Assembly: GCA_902556505.1 (NCBI GenBank)
Contig: CACDWM010000003.1
Span: 62,001 to 126,000, forward strand
Source of the DNA: an uncultured Pelagibacteraceae bacterium
GTDB taxonomy: Bacteria > Pseudomonadota > Alphaproteobacteria > Pelagibacterales > Pelagibacteraceae
Length of the DNA stretch: 64,000 nucleotides
Reading direction: 5' to 3'
Of this stretch, positions 1 through 9,371 are shown piece by piece. Each line of letters opens with the position of its first letter. Within the stretch, counting starts at the first letter, position 1. The notes under the pieces are model-generated. The model saw only the letters and a program-made list of their open reading frames with translations, was not told the DNA's origin and made no database searches. Made by a program: the position numbers and the translations under genes.

Positions 1-560
1 TTATTGTATTCGCTGAAGACGTAGCAGCTTCTGGAGGTTATTTGATTTCTTGTGCTGGGGACGAAATTTATGCAAATTCAAGTTCAATAATTGGGTCTAT
101 CGGAGTGATATATTCTTCTTTTGGATTTACAGAATTGATAAAAAAAATTGGGGTTGAAAGAAGAGTTCATACTGCTGGCAAAAACAAAAGCACACTTGAT
201 CCATTTTTAGAGGAAAAAAACGAGGATATTGAAAGATTAAAAAATATTCAATTGGATCTTCATAAAGACTTTATAGATGTTGTTGAAAAAAGCAGAGGAT
301 CAAAATTAAACAAATCTGATGTAGAACTTTTTTCAGGCGAGTTTTGGTCAGGTAGTAAAGCAAAAAATTTAGGATTAATTGACGGAATAGGTAACGCACA
401 TGAAATATTAAAGGATAAATTTGGTGAAGATGTAATAATTAAAAAATTTGAAAAATCAAAAGGATGGTTGAGTCAAAAACTTTCTTCATCCAGCAATCAA
501 GTAGATCAAATAGCAAGTATTTTAGATGAAAGATCAATTTGGCAAAGATATGGTTTCTAA
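1..560 (+). CDS. sppA: Signal peptide peptidase SppA-type S49 serine peptidase (5' end cut off by window)
   Basis: The reading frame is open from the first complete codon (base 3) to the TAA, so the start lies outside the window and only the C-terminal 185 residues or so are visible. The visible part begins with [19 protein letters not shown], which contains the S49 nucleophile serine in the SGGY context, followed by the family's [12 protein letters not shown] segment. Members of this family are membrane-anchored serine/lysine peptidases that cut remnant signal peptides in the inner membrane or periplasm; the catalytic lysine would lie upstream of the window. The C-terminal half ([22 protein letters not shown]) is typical of the short bacterial SppA type. 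It overlaps glyQ, so it probably heads or belongs to the same transcript. An SohB-like peptidase is the alternative. Confidence 0.88.
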   Translation, partial: IVFAEDVAASGGYLISCAGDEIYANSSSIIGSIGVIYSSFGFTELIKKIGVERRVHTAGKNKSTLDPFLEEKNEDIERLKNIQLDLHKDFIDVVEKSRGSKLNKSDVELFSGEFWSGSKAKNLGLIDGIGNAHEILKDKFGEDVIIKKFEKSKGWLSQKLSSSSNQVDQIASILDERSIWQRYGF

Positions 561-1431
561 AGCAAAAAAAGAAAAAAAAAAAATTCAAACATTCCAAGAT
601 ACAATTTTAAATCTTCAGAAATTTTGGAGTAAAAAAGGATGCATTATTTTGCAACCTTATGATATAGAGGTTGGTGCAGGAACTTTTCATCCAGCTACTA
701 CCCTAAGATCACTAGGAACTAAACCATGGAAAGCAGCTTACGTACAACCATCAAGAAGACCCACTGATGGAAGATATGGAGATAATCCAAACAGGTTGCA
801 ACACTATTATCAATTTCAAGTTTTAATCAAACCTTCCCCTGAAAATATAAAAAAACTTTATTTAAATAGTTTATCTACTATAGGAATAGATCATAATGAT
901 CATGATATAAGGTTTGTTGAAGATGATTGGGAAAGTCCAACATTAGGTGCTGCAGGATTGGGATGGGAAGTATGGTGTGATGGAATGGAAATTACTCAAT
1001 TCACCTATTTTCAACAAATGGCTGGATTTGATTGTAAACCTGTATCAGTTGAAATCACTTATGGCTTAGAAAGAATTTGTATGTTCACTCAAAAAGAAAA
1101 AAATGTTTATGATTTATTGTGGAATGATGAAGGTGTAAAATATCATGAAGTATTTCACCAAGCTGAAAAAGAATTTTCAGCGTATAATTTTGAACACGCG
1201 AATGTAGAAACACTTTTGAAAATGTTTGAAATGCATGAGTCAGAGGCAAAAGATTTGGTAGAAAAAAAAATTTCTTTACCAGCATATGATCAATGTTTAA
1301 AAGCCAGTCATGTATTTAATATTTTAGATGCAAGAGGTGCAATCAGTGTTGCACAAAGAGCAGGTTATATCGCAAGAATAAGAGATATTACAAAATCTGC
1401 AGCAGGCGTTTGGTTAGATAGTCAAAAATAA
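550..1431 (+). CDS. glyQ: Glycine--tRNA ligase alpha subunit
   Basis: Catalytic subunit of the bacterial alpha2beta2 glycyl-tRNA synthetase, which charges tRNA-Gly in the cytoplasm. The sequence carries the class II core: [20 protein letters not shown] near the N terminus, the motif-2-like region around [17 protein letters not shown], and [11 protein letters not shown] near residue 175. I prefer the ATG at 550 (293 residues, [11 protein letters not shown]) over the in-frame start at 526, because it shortens the overlap with the upstream peptidase to 11 bases and fits the family length of about 290-300 residues. The TAATG junction with glyS implies translational coupling of the two subunits. 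Confidence 0.97.
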   Translation: MVSKAKKEKKKIQTFQDTILNLQKFWSKKGCIILQPYDIEVGAGTFHPATTLRSLGTKPWKAAYVQPSRRPTDGRYGDNPNRLQHYYQFQVLIKPSPENIKKLYLNSLSTIGIDHNDHDIRFVEDDWESPTLGAAGLGWEVWCDGMEITQFTYFQQMAGFDCKPVSVEITYGLERICMFTQKEKNVYDLLWNDEGVKYHEVFHQAEKEFSAYNFEHANVETLLKMFEMHESEAKDLVEKKISLPAYDQCLKASHVFNILDARGAISVAQRAGYIARIRDITKSAAGVWLDSQK

Positions 1432-3497
1432 TGTCAGAGTTTTTTTTAGAATTATTTAGTGAAGAAATACCTTCAAATCTTCAACAAAATTTAAGGGAAG
1501 ATTTACTTAAAAGTTTTAATGATTTTTTTTTAGAAAAATCAATTTTATTTAAAAAAAGCTCATCATACTCAACACCAAACAGACTAGTTGTATTGTTTGA
1601 AGGTGTTCAAAAAAATGTTGTAGTAAAATCCGAGGAGATTAAAGGTCCAAATATCAAGTCACCAGAGGTAGCACTAGAGGGGTTTGTTAGGTCAAATAAA
1701 ATTGTAAAAAAGGATCTCTACCAAAAGAAAACCGACAAAGGAGAATTTTATTTTTTCAGGACAAAATCAAAAAAATTACACACAAATGAATTGCTAGAGG
1801 AATTTATCCCAATATTGTTAAGTAAAATTCAATGGAAAAAATCAATGTATTGGGGAACTTTTGACCTAAATTGGGGGAGACCGTTGAAATCAATTCTAGC
1901 TGTATTTGATAAAAAAAAATTAAATTTTAATTTCCATCACCTAACATCTTCTAACTTAACTTTTATTGATAAAGAATTTGAGGAAAATAAAAAGTCCTTT
2001 TTAGAATTTAAAAATTATAAAAGTTTTTTTAAAAAAATTGACATTATTGTTGATCACAACGAAAGAAAAAAATTAATAGAAAAAAAATTCAACAATATAT
2101 TAAAAAATAAAAATATTAAGATTAAAAATAATCCTAGATTACTTAATGAGGTTGTAGATTTAACAGATCAACCAAATATCCTTCTTTGCGAATTTGATAA
2201 GAAATTTTTAAATATTCCAAAAGAAATATTAATTATTACCATGCAATACCATCAAAAATATTTTCCTATATTTGATAATAAAGAAAATATTACCAATGAG
2301 TTTTTAGTGGTTGCAAACAAAAAAGATAAAAAGGGATTAATTAAATTAGGAAATGAAAGAGTGGTTGAAGCAAGATTAAGTGATGCAGAATTTTTTTGGA
2401 AAAAAGATAAATCCCAAAATATGGTTAAAAAAGTTACCGATTTAAAATCAATGAATTATTTTAAAGGATTAGGAAGTTATTTTGATAAAGCCCAAAGAAT
2501 GAGAAAATTAGGTGGAATGATATCAGATGAACTTTTAATCAGTAAAGAAAAAGTTGAATTATCAGCATCAATTTGTAAAGTTGATTTATTGTCAGAACTA
2601 GTGGGTGAATTCCCAGAACTCCAAGGCGTGATGGGAGGTTATTTTGCTGTTGAACAAGGTTTTGATAAAGATTTGGCTCTGGCCATAAGCGAGCAATATT
2701 TACCTACAGGTCCAGGTTCAAGAGTTCCAAAAAAACCATTTAGCATAGCCCTTTCTTTGGCTGATAAGATAGATACTTTAGTTGGTTTTTTTGGTTTAAA
2801 TCAAAAGCCAACAAGTTCTAAAGATCCTTATGGTCTAAGAAGATTAGCATTGGGGGTAATCAGAATAATAGTTGAAAATAAAAAAGATTTTAAAATAAAA
2901 GATCTAATTAATTATTCTTTAAGCCTGTATTTAGATCAAGGTTTTGAAATTGACAACCAATCTCTACAAAATGAATTATCAGATTTTTTAATGGATAGAT
3001 TAAAATATCACATGAAGGAAGAGAATATTAGAAATGATATAATTCAAGCATCAACCAGTTCTTTTAACTTAGATCAATCTGTTATTATTTTTAATAAAGC
3101 TAAACATTTAAATAAAATTATAAACAAACCAAATGGTTTAGATATTATTGCAAGCTATAAAAGAGCCTCAAACATTTTAGACGGTGAGTTAAAAAAAGAT
3201 AAAATAGAATTATCAAATACAACTGACCCTGGAATTTTTAAAACTGAGTTAGAAAAAAATCTTTTTAAAAAAATTAGTGAATTAAGGAAATATTTTTCAG
3301 GCATTAATAAAGATGAAAATTATGTTCAAACATTGGACAATTTAGCTAGCGTCAAAAGAGAGGTTTTTGACTTTTTTGACAATGTAATTGTGAATGAGGA
3401 TGATCTTGTCATAAAGAAGAATAGGCTGGAACTAATTCAAATGATGTGTAAAACGTTCAACAATTATGTTAATTTTGCTCTAATCGACTCCCGTTAA
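1431..3497 (+). CDS. glyS: Glycine--tRNA ligase beta subunit
   Basis: Beta subunit of the heterotetrameric glycyl-tRNA synthetase, needed for tRNA recognition. At 688 residues it has the usual full length. Recognisable segments are the N-terminal FFLELFSEEIPS, the central ELVGEFPELQGVMGGYFA block near residue 390, GLRRLALGVIRII, and a C-terminal DALR-like anticodon-binding part ending in a helix-rich tail. It is very lysine-rich, as expected for this AT-rich genome. It shares one base with glyQ and one with ppdK (TAATG at both junctions), so glyQ, glyS and ppdK read as one transcription unit. Confidence 0.97.
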   Translation: MSEFFLELFSEEIPSNLQQNLREDLLKSFNDFFLEKSILFKKSSSYSTPNRLVVLFEGVQKNVVVKSEEIKGPNIKSPEVALEGFVRSNKIVKKDLYQKKTDKGEFYFFRTKSKKLHTNELLEEFIPILLSKIQWKKSMYWGTFDLNWGRPLKSILAVFDKKKLNFNFHHLTSSNLTFIDKEFEENKKSFLEFKNYKSFFKKIDIIVDHNERKKLIEKKFNNILKNKNIKIKNNPRLLNEVVDLTDQPNILLCEFDKKFLNIPKEILIITMQYHQKYFPIFDNKENITNEFLVVANKKDKKGLIKLGNERVVEARLSDAEFFWKKDKSQNMVKKVTDLKSMNYFKGLGSYFDKAQRMRKLGGMISDELLISKEKVELSASICKVDLLSELVGEFPELQGVMGGYFAVEQGFDKDLALAISEQYLPTGPGSRVPKKPFSIALSLADKIDTLVGFFGLNQKPTSSKDPYGLRRLALGVIRIIVENKKDFKIKDLINYSLSLYLDQGFEIDNQSLQNELSDFLMDRLKYHMKEENIRNDIIQASTSSFNLDQSVIIFNKAKHLNKIINKPNGLDIIASYKRASNILDGELKKDKIELSNTTDPGIFKTELEKNLFKKISELRKYFSGINKDENYVQTLDNLASVKREVFDFFDNVIVNEDDLVIKKNRLELIQMMCKTFNNYVNFALIDSR

Positions 3498-6163
3498 TGA
3501 CAAAACTTATTTTAAACTTTAATTCTAAGGATAGTAAAAAAATTAAAAATCCTAAAAACTTTTTAGGAGGAAAAGGTGCTAATCTTTCTGAAATGGGAAG
3601 AATGGGTCTTCCAGTGCCTCCTGGTTTTACAATATCTACAAAAGTTTGTGAAATTTTTTATAAGGATAAAAAAAAATTAAATAAAAATTTAATTTCTCAA
3701 ATTAAAAAAGAATTAAAATTAATTGAAAAAGATGTTTCTAAAAAATTTGGAGACTTAAAAAATCCACTTTTGTTGTCTGTACGTTCTGGCGCAAGAGTAT
3801 CAATGCCAGGTATGATGGATACTATTCTAAATCTTGGTCTGAATGACAAAACAGTTAAAGCTTTAGCAATCAAAACTTCAAATGGAAGATTTGCTAAAGA
3901 CAGTTATAGAAGATTCATTCAAATGTACGGTAATGTGGTAATGGGTGTAGAGGGTTATCATTTTGAGGAATTAATTGAAAATTATAAACTTACTAAAGGT
4001 GTTTTGTTAGATACAGATTTAGATGAGAGTGATTGGGATGGATTAATTGAAGATTTTAAAAGAACAATAAAAGAAAAGGCAAAAAAAGATTTTCCCCAAG
4101 ATGTTTATGAACAATTGCTAGGAGCAATAAGTGCAGTATTTTTATCGTGGGAAAGTAATAGAGCAAAAATTTATAGAAAATTAAATCAAATCCCAGCTGA
4201 GTGGGGAACTGCTGTAAATGTTCAATCAATGGTTTTTGGAAATATGGGAGATGATTGTGCAACTGGAGTTGTGTTTACAAGAAATCCATCAGATGGATTA
4301 AATGAAATATATGGTGAGTATTTAATTAATGCTCAAGGCGAAGATGTTGTGGCGGGTACAAGGACTCCTCAATACATAACAAAAAAAGCAAGAAGAGATT
4401 CGAAAGTAAAAGAATTATCAATGGAAGAATCTATGCCTAAAGTCTTCAAAAAACTTCAAAAAATTTTGAAAAGATTAGAGACTCATTACAAAGATATGCA
4501 AGACGTAGAGTTTACAGTTGAAAATAGTAAACTATGGATGCTTCAAACAAGATCAGGAAAAAGAACAGCAAAATCAGCAGTCAAGATTGCAGTTGATATG
4601 GTTAAAGAAAAATTAATTTCAAAAAAGGAAGCTGTATTAAGAATTGACCCAAACTCCTTAGATACACTTTTGCATCCTACTTTGGATGAAAAAAGTTCAA
4701 TTAATGTAATAGCAAATGGATTGCCAGCTTCACCAGGTGCAGCCAGTGGTAAAGTTGTATTTACATCAGAAGAGGCTGAGAGATTAAATGCAATGATGCA
4801 AGATACAATTTTGGTCAGAGTAGAGACCTCTCCAGAAGATATACAGGGCATGCATGCTGCTAAAGGAATTTTGACTGCAAGAGGAGGAATGACAAGTCAT
4901 GCAGCTGTTGTTGCAAGAGGTATGGGCAGACCATGTGTTTCAGGATCGAGTGAAATTGATATAAACTATGAAAATAAATCTTTTAAAACTTCTTCAATGG
5001 AGATTAAAGAAGGAGACATAATCACTATTGATGGATCAACCGGAAGAATTATTGCTGGAAATGTTTCGACTGTAAAGCCTGAAATATCTGGTGATTTTTC
5101 CAAGTTAATGTCTTGGGCAGATAGTTTTAGGAAATTAAAAGTAAGAACAAATTCTGAGACTCCAAAAGATACCAAAACAGCAAAAGATTTTGGTGCAGAG
5201 GGTATTGGATTATGCAGAACAGAACATATGTTTTTTGATGAAGAACGAATTTTGTCTGTAAGAGAAATGATATTATCTAAAACAAAAGAAGACAGAGCAA
5301 TAGCATTACAAAAACTGTTACCGCATCAAAGAAAAGATTTTATAGAAATTTTTAAAATCATGAGCGGATTACCAGTCACAGTTAGATTGTTGGACCCACC
5401 ATTACATGAATTTTTACCACGTACAGAAAAGGAAATTAAAGAGGTTGCTAGTACTGTTAATCTCCCAATTAAAGAGATTGTGTCAAGAATTCAAGATCTT
5501 CATGAGCAAAATCCTATGCTAGGTCATAGAGGATGTCGTCTAGGAATATCTTTTCCTGAAATTTATGAAATGCAATGTAAAGCAGTGTTTGAGGCTTTGG
5601 CTTACCTCAAAAAAAATAAAATTGAGTCTGCATTTCCTGAAATAATGATACCTTTAGTATCCACAGAGGCTGAGATTAAAATAATGAAAGAATTAGTAAT
5701 TAAAACTGCTAGTAAAGTTCAACAAGAAAATAAATTGAAAATAGAATTTTTAGTAGGAACGATGATTGAATTACCTAGAGCAGCAATAAAAGCAAAGGAA
5801 ATTGCTAAGCATGCAGAATTCTTTAGTTTTGGAACAAATGATTTAACTCAGACTACTTTTGGGATTAGTAGAGATGATAGTGGTAAATTTTTAAATGATT
5901 ATTTAGAAAATAAAATATTTTCTGCTGATCCTTTTGTTTCAATAGATGAAGGAGTTTCAGATTTAGTTGAAATAGCAGTAGAAAAAGGACGAAAACAAAA
6001 CAAAAATCTAAAGTTGGGTATCTGTGGAGAGCATGGAGGAGATCCACATAGTATATCTTTTTGTTCTAATGTAGGATTGAATTATGTTTCTTGTTCGCCA
6101 TATAGAGTTCCTGTTGCAAGGTTGGCTGCCGCTCAAGCCGAAATTAAAAAAAAATTAAATTAA
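3497..6163 (+). CDS. ppdK: Pyruvate, phosphate dikinase
   Basis: Cytoplasmic enzyme interconverting pyruvate + ATP + Pi and phosphoenolpyruvate + AMP + PPi, a reversible control point between glycolysis and gluconeogenesis. The 888-residue length is standard. The N-terminal ATP-grasp domain is visible (GGKGANLSEMGRMGLPVPPGF, then SVRSGARVSMPGMMDT). The central swivelling domain holds the phospho-histidine in GGMTSHAAVVARGMGRPCV at about residue 455. The C-terminal TIM barrel holds LGHRGCRLGI and the catalytic cysteine in GICGEHGGDP near residue 840. It follows glyS with a one-base overlap. Its 3' end abuts the minus-strand tmRNA gene, and the A9 run in its last codons (6146-6154) would be a T9 tract for that RNA. 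Confidence 0.98.
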   Translation: MTKLILNFNSKDSKKIKNPKNFLGGKGANLSEMGRMGLPVPPGFTISTKVCEIFYKDKKKLNKNLISQIKKELKLIEKDVSKKFGDLKNPLLLSVRSGARVSMPGMMDTILNLGLNDKTVKALAIKTSNGRFAKDSYRRFIQMYGNVVMGVEGYHFEELIENYKLTKGVLLDTDLDESDWDGLIEDFKRTIKEKAKKDFPQDVYEQLLGAISAVFLSWESNRAKIYRKLNQIPAEWGTAVNVQSMVFGNMGDDCATGVVFTRNPSDGLNEIYGEYLINAQGEDVVAGTRTPQYITKKARRDSKVKELSMEESMPKVFKKLQKILKRLETHYKDMQDVEFTVENSKLWMLQTRSGKRTAKSAVKIAVDMVKEKLISKKEAVLRIDPNSLDTLLHPTLDEKSSINVIANGLPASPGAASGKVVFTSEEAERLNAMMQDTILVRVETSPEDIQGMHAAKGILTARGGMTSHAAVVARGMGRPCVSGSSEIDINYENKSFKTSSMEIKEGDIITIDGSTGRIIAGNVSTVKPEISGDFSKLMSWADSFRKLKVRTNSETPKDTKTAKDFGAEGIGLCRTEHMFFDEERILSVREMILSKTKEDRAIALQKLLPHQRKDFIEIFKIMSGLPVTVRLLDPPLHEFLPRTEKEIKEVASTVNLPIKEIVSRIQDLHEQNPMLGHRGCRLGISFPEIYEMQCKAVFEALAYLKKNKIESAFPEIMIPLVSTEAEIKIMKELVIKTASKVQQENKLKIEFLVGTMIELPRAAIKAKEIAKHAEFFSFGTNDLTQTTFGISRDDSGKFLNDYLENKIFSADPFVSIDEGVSDLVEIAVEKGRKQNKNLKLGICGEHGGDPHSISFCSNVGLNYVSCSPYRVPVARLAAAQAEIKKKLN

Positions 6164-6164
6164 G

Positions 6165-6425
6165 CAGGGGGCGTTCTGTTGCCAGGTGCCCCGGACCCCG
6201 TTTGCTTAATTAACTAAGTTAATTAGGCAGCAAGTGCGTAACTTTCGTTAGCAATTATAAAATAGCCCGTTACGGTGGAACAATCCCGAACGAAAGAATA
6301 GCCTTTAGTCACCCGTCGAATCTAGTTCACCCCCATAAGTTGTAATGGTGGAGGTGGTGGGTACTGCCCCCACGTCCGCAATGGTTATTACGAAATTCGT
6401 TTATCGTCGTAGTTGGAAAACCAAC
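6165..6425 (-). ncRNA. ssrA: Permuted two-piece tmRNA (alphaproteobacterial type)
   Basis: Trans-translation RNA that rescues stalled ribosomes and tags the nascent peptide. On the minus strand the tRNA 3' half comes first: a GTGGG/CCCAC T-stem with a 7-base loop (6357-6373), then CACCTCC and an encoded CCA ending at 6346. An 11-base spacer (6335-6345) follows, then the tRNA 5' half GGGGGTG (6328-6334), which pairs with CACCTCC, and AGATTCGACGGG. This order is the circular permutation known from alphaproteobacteria, where the spacer is removed to give an acceptor piece and a coding piece. The tag frame is at 6223-6252. A GGGGC/GCCCC hairpin (6167-6192) closes the 3' side, and a T9 tract at 6154-6146 inside the end of ppdK may terminate transcription. 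The outer ends are estimates. Confidence 0.93.
6223..6252 (-). other. tmRNA proteolysis-tag reading frame
   Basis: On the minus strand this reads GCT AAC GAA AGT TAC GCA CTT GCT GCC TAA, giving ANESYALAA and stop. With the alanine carried by the tmRNA itself, the appended tag would be AANESYALAA. The ALAA end is the classical ClpXP/ClpAP degradation signal, and the layout matches the ANDENYALAA tag of Escherichia coli. The exact resume codon is inferred by that comparison. Confidence 0.9.
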
Positions 6426-6431
6426 ATTATT

Positions 6432-6459
6432 AATATAAAAGTAATTACAACAGATTCAA
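6432..6459 (-). promoter_or_regulatory. Candidate sigma-70 promoter for the tmRNA gene
   Basis: On the minus strand TTGAAT (6459-6454) is separated by 16 bases from TATATT (6437-6432). A start about 7 bases further would fall near 6425, just before the TGTTGG that opens the RNA. It lies in the 42-base gap in front of thyX, so the divergent thyX start region and this promoter share DNA. AT-rich background makes chance matches common. Confidence 0.42.
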
Positions 6460-6467
6460 TAACAATC

Positions 6468-7415
6468 ATGAAATTAACTACAGAACAACAAGAAGAAATA
6501 AAAAATCAACAATCCCAAAGCAATCAAACAAAAAGAGTTACTGCTCCTGAGCTTGAAAAAATCCTATATGAAGCAATTCCAGCTTTAGATCATGGTTTTG
6601 TAAGAGTTGTTGATTATATGGGTGATGACACATCTATAGTTCAATCAGCCAGAGTATCGTACGGAAAAGGAACCAAACAAATTTCAACTGATAAAGGTTT
6701 AATAAAATATTTGATGAGGCATTGGCACAGCACTCCATTTGAAATGTGTGAAATTAAATACCATGTTAAGCTTCCAATATTTATTGCAAGACAATGGATT
6801 AGACATAGAACGGCAAATGTAAATGAATATTCTGCAAGGTATTCAATTTTAGATAAAGAATTTTATTTACCATCACAAGAAAATTTAGCTGCTCAATCAA
6901 CTAGCAATAGACAGGGTAGAGGAGATGTCTTGGAAGGAAAACAGGCAGAGGAAGTTTTAGAACTTTTAAAAAGTGATGCAGAGAGAACCTATGATAATTA
7001 TGAGACTATGCTTAATGAAAGATTTGATGGATCAACTATAGATGAAAATAAAAAAGGTTTAGCGAGAGAACTTGCAAGAATGAATTTAACACTAAATACC
7101 TACACTCAATGGTATTGGAAAACTGATCTATTAAATTTAATGAACTTTTTAAGATTAAGAGCTGATAGTCATGCTCAATATGAAATTAGAGTTTATGCTG
7201 ACATAATGCTGGATACTGTAAAAAAATGGGTTCCTATTACTTATGATGCTTTTATGGATTATAGAGTTGGTGGCACCGAGGTTTCTGCAAAAGGAAAGTT
7301 AATTATTCAAAAACTTATTAAAGGTGAGAATGTAGATGTTGAAAGTTCGGGCCTGTCTAAAAGAGAGTGGAATGAATTAATGACTGCTTTTGATCTTAAA
7401 GATAAGTTGATTTAA
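6468..7415 (+). CDS. thyX: Flavin-dependent thymidylate synthase ThyX
   Basis: Makes dTMP from dUMP using methylene-tetrahydrofolate and FAD/NADPH, replacing ThyA. The ThyX signature RHRxxSxNExSxRY appears as [15 protein letters not shown] at residues 112-126, except that the first serine position is alanine. The frame stays open upstream to 6345, but that part runs antisense through the tmRNA, so I take the ATG at 6468 (315 residues, [10 protein letters not shown]). The chain is somewhat longer than the 220-250 residues of many ThyX proteins because of an N-terminal extension of about 40 residues. Its 3' end overlaps the convergent mrp gene by 20 bases. Confidence 0.96.
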   Translation: MKLTTEQQEEIKNQQSQSNQTKRVTAPELEKILYEAIPALDHGFVRVVDYMGDDTSIVQSARVSYGKGTKQISTDKGLIKYLMRHWHSTPFEMCEIKYHVKLPIFIARQWIRHRTANVNEYSARYSILDKEFYLPSQENLAAQSTSNRQGRGDVLEGKQAEEVLELLKSDAERTYDNYETMLNERFDGSTIDENKKGLARELARMNLTLNTYTQWYWKTDLLNLMNFLRLRADSHAQYEIRVYADIMLDTVKKWVPITYDAFMDYRVGGTEVSAKGKLIIQKLIKGENVDVESSGLSKREWNELMTAFDLKDKLI

Positions 7416-8220
7416 TTTTTTCAGCAAAATTTAAATATATTTTAGAAATTTCATGCTCGGGATCAGTTTCCACAATTGGCTTTCCTTCATCTCCAGTTTT
7501 ACCAACTTCAGGATTAATTGGAATTTCACCTAAAAATTCTTTTTGAAATTCCTCTGCAGTTTTTTTAACTCCACCTTCTCCAAAAATTTTATATTTTTTT
7601 CCATCTTCTCCAATGAAAAAACTCATGTTATCAACTAAACCCAAAATCTGAACTCCAAGTTTATCAAACATTTTTATTCCTCTTTTAACATCTAAAAGAG
7701 CTACCTCTTGAGGTGTACTTACTATTATTGCACCATCCATTTTTATTTCTTGAGAAAAAGTAAGCTGAGTATCACCTGTTCCTGGAGGCATATCAACTAT
7801 AATAAAATCTAAATCTTTCCAATTTACTTTCTGAGTAAAAGTTTTAATTGCACTTGTAACCATAGGACCACGCCATATCATTGGTGTTTGTTGATCAGCT
7901 AAAAAACCGATAGACATACATTGAATATCGTATTTGAGAATTGGATCTAATTTTTGACCATCACTTTTTGGTTTTTCGTTGATATTAAACATTTTAGGAA
8001 TTGATGGACCATAAATATCTGCATCTAAAAGACCAACTTTGCATCCAACTTTTTTTAAAGCTAAAGCAAGATTCGTTGCAAATGTTGATTTTCCAACACC
8101 TCCTTTTGCACTAGAGATTGCAATAGTAAACTTAGTTCCAAGGATTGGATTTTTAGTGAATTTTTTAGGCTCTAGCTTACTTTTCATTGCGGCACTAAGT
8201 TCAGGTTTTTTATCACTCAT
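7396..8220 (-). CDS. mrp: Mrp/NBP35-family P-loop ATPase, iron-sulfur carrier homologue lacking CxxC
   Basis: Cytoplasmic deviant-Walker ATPase of the Mrp (ApbC) family, whose members carry and deliver Fe-S clusters. The start is set at 8220 (MSDKKPELS, 274 residues). The P-loop [10 protein letters not shown] is at residues 37-46, with [10 protein letters not shown] and [10 protein letters not shown] downstream. The N-terminal MIP18/DUF59 domain found in many longer Mrp proteins is absent. Where Mrp proteins normally have a CxxC that bridges the cluster, this one reads [22 protein letters not shown] with no cysteine. The gene is divergent from hflK across 49 bases and convergent with thyX. 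ATPase family assignment is firm; the Fe-S role is less certain because of the missing cysteines. Confidence 0.93.
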   Translation of the reverse strand: MSDKKPELSAAMKSKLEPKKFTKNPILGTKFTIAISSAKGGVGKSTFATNLALALKKVGCKVGLLDADIYGPSIPKMFNINEKPKSDGQKLDPILKYDIQCMSIGFLADQQTPMIWRGPMVTSAIKTFTQKVNWKDLDFIIVDMPPGTGDTQLTFSQEIKMDGAIIVSTPQEVALLDVKRGIKMFDKLGVQILGLVDNMSFFIGEDGKKYKIFGEGGVKKTAEEFQKEFLGEIPINPEVGKTGDEGKPIVETDPEHEISKIYLNFAEKIKSTYL

Positions 8221-8234
8221 GAAAGTATCATTAC

Positions 8235-8262
8235 TTGTTTTTTGCAATAAAGACACTATATA
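8235..8262 (+). promoter_or_regulatory. Candidate promoter for the hflK operon
   Basis: TTGTTT (8235-8240), a 16-base spacer and TATATA (8257-8262) lie in the 49-base gap between the divergent mrp and hflK starts. A start point close to 8270 would leave almost no leader before the hflK ATG, and no ribosome-binding site is visible there. Confidence 0.33.
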
Positions 8263-8269
8263 CTTTGGC

Positions 8270-9370
8270 ATGTCAGACGATTTTAAAGGTCAAAGTCCTT
8301 GGGGAGCACCTCCTGGTGGTGGTGGTAGTGGTAATGGATCAGGTAGAGGTCCGACACCACCAAATGTCGACGAATTAATTAGAGATCTTCAAGATAAAAT
8401 TAAAAGATTTTTACCTGGTGGAAAAACTTCAGGAGGAAAATCAATAAGTCTAATTTTATTAGTTTTAGTTTTTGTATGGTTAGCAAGCGGACTTTATAGA
8501 GTATTACCTGATGAACAAGGTGTTGTATTAAGATTTGGAAAGTTTGTAAAAACTACACAACCTGGTTTGAACTATCATATACCTTTTCCTGTTGAAACTG
8601 TTCAAACACCAAAAGTCACTAAGGTTAATAGAATGGATATTGGATTTAGATCTGAAAGAGACAGTGGCTTCTCTACAGGTGGCGGAGTTGCTGATGTTCC
8701 ACAAGAAAGCTTAATGCTAACTGGAGATGAAAATATTGTTAACATTGACTTCTCAGTATTTTGGGTAATTAAAGACGCTGGTAATTTTTTATTTAAAATT
8801 CAAGACCCAGAAGGCACAGTTAAAGCAGCAGCAGAAACTGCGATGAGAGAAGTGATAGCCAAAAGTGATATTCAGCCAATTTTAACAGAGGGAAGATCTA
8901 AAATTGAGCTTGAAACTCAAGAAATTATTCAAACTATTTTAGACGATTACGAAAGTGGTATTCAAATTACACAAGTGCAAACACAAAAAGCTGACCCACC
9001 TGATCAAGTAATAGATGCATTTAGAGATGTACAGGCTGCAAGAGCAGATATGGAAAGATCAAAAAATGAAGCTGAAGCTTATGCCAATGATGTAATCCCA
9101 AGAGCGCGAGGAGAAGCACAAAAAATTTTACAAGCTGCTGAAGCATATAAAAAAGAAGTTGTTGCAAAAGCTGAAGGTGAGGCAAGCAGATTTATAGCAA
9201 TTTATAATGAGTATAAAAATGCGAAAGCAGTTACTCAAGAGAGAATGTATCTAGAAACTATGGAAAAAGTTTTAGCTGATATAGATAAAGTAATTATAGA
9301 AAAAAATGCAGGTTCAGGAGTAGTTCCGTATTTACCCTTACCTGAATTAAAAAAGAAAGCGACAAATTAA
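8270..9370 (+). CDS. hflK: FtsH protease regulator HflK
   Basis: SPFH/band-7 membrane protein that forms a large complex with HflC around the FtsH protease and modulates membrane protein turnover. The 366-residue chain starts MSDDFKGQSPWG; the frame is open further upstream but only antisense to mrp. It shows the typical glycine-rich N terminus (residues 12-30), one membrane segment at about residues 58-77, then the SPFH domain (YRVLPDEQGVVLRFGKF) and an alanine/glutamate-rich coiled coil (about residues 255-320). It is followed one base later by hflC, the usual pair. Confidence 0.96.
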   Translation: MSDDFKGQSPWGAPPGGGGSGNGSGRGPTPPNVDELIRDLQDKIKRFLPGGKTSGGKSISLILLVLVFVWLASGLYRVLPDEQGVVLRFGKFVKTTQPGLNYHIPFPVETVQTPKVTKVNRMDIGFRSERDSGFSTGGGVADVPQESLMLTGDENIVNIDFSVFWVIKDAGNFLFKIQDPEGTVKAAAETAMREVIAKSDIQPILTEGRSKIELETQEIIQTILDDYESGIQITQVQTQKADPPDQVIDAFRDVQAARADMERSKNEAEAYANDVIPRARGEAQKILQAAEAYKKEVVAKAEGEASRFIAIYNEYKNAKAVTQERMYLETMEKVLADIDKVIIEKNAGSGVVPYLPLPELKKKATN

Positions 9371-9371
9371 A

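Noticed and set aside
6340..6380. A tRNA gene suggested by the T-arm and CCA
   Set aside because: The arm is part of the permuted tmRNA; no anticodon arm is present.
6345..6467. N-terminal extension of ThyX
   Set aside because: The frame is open, but the DNA is the antisense of the tmRNA acceptor piece and the predicted residues have no ThyX counterpart.
8039..8269. Long N-terminal extension of HflK
   Set aside because: It is the reverse frame of the mrp gene; the glycine-rich HflK start at 8270 is the family start.
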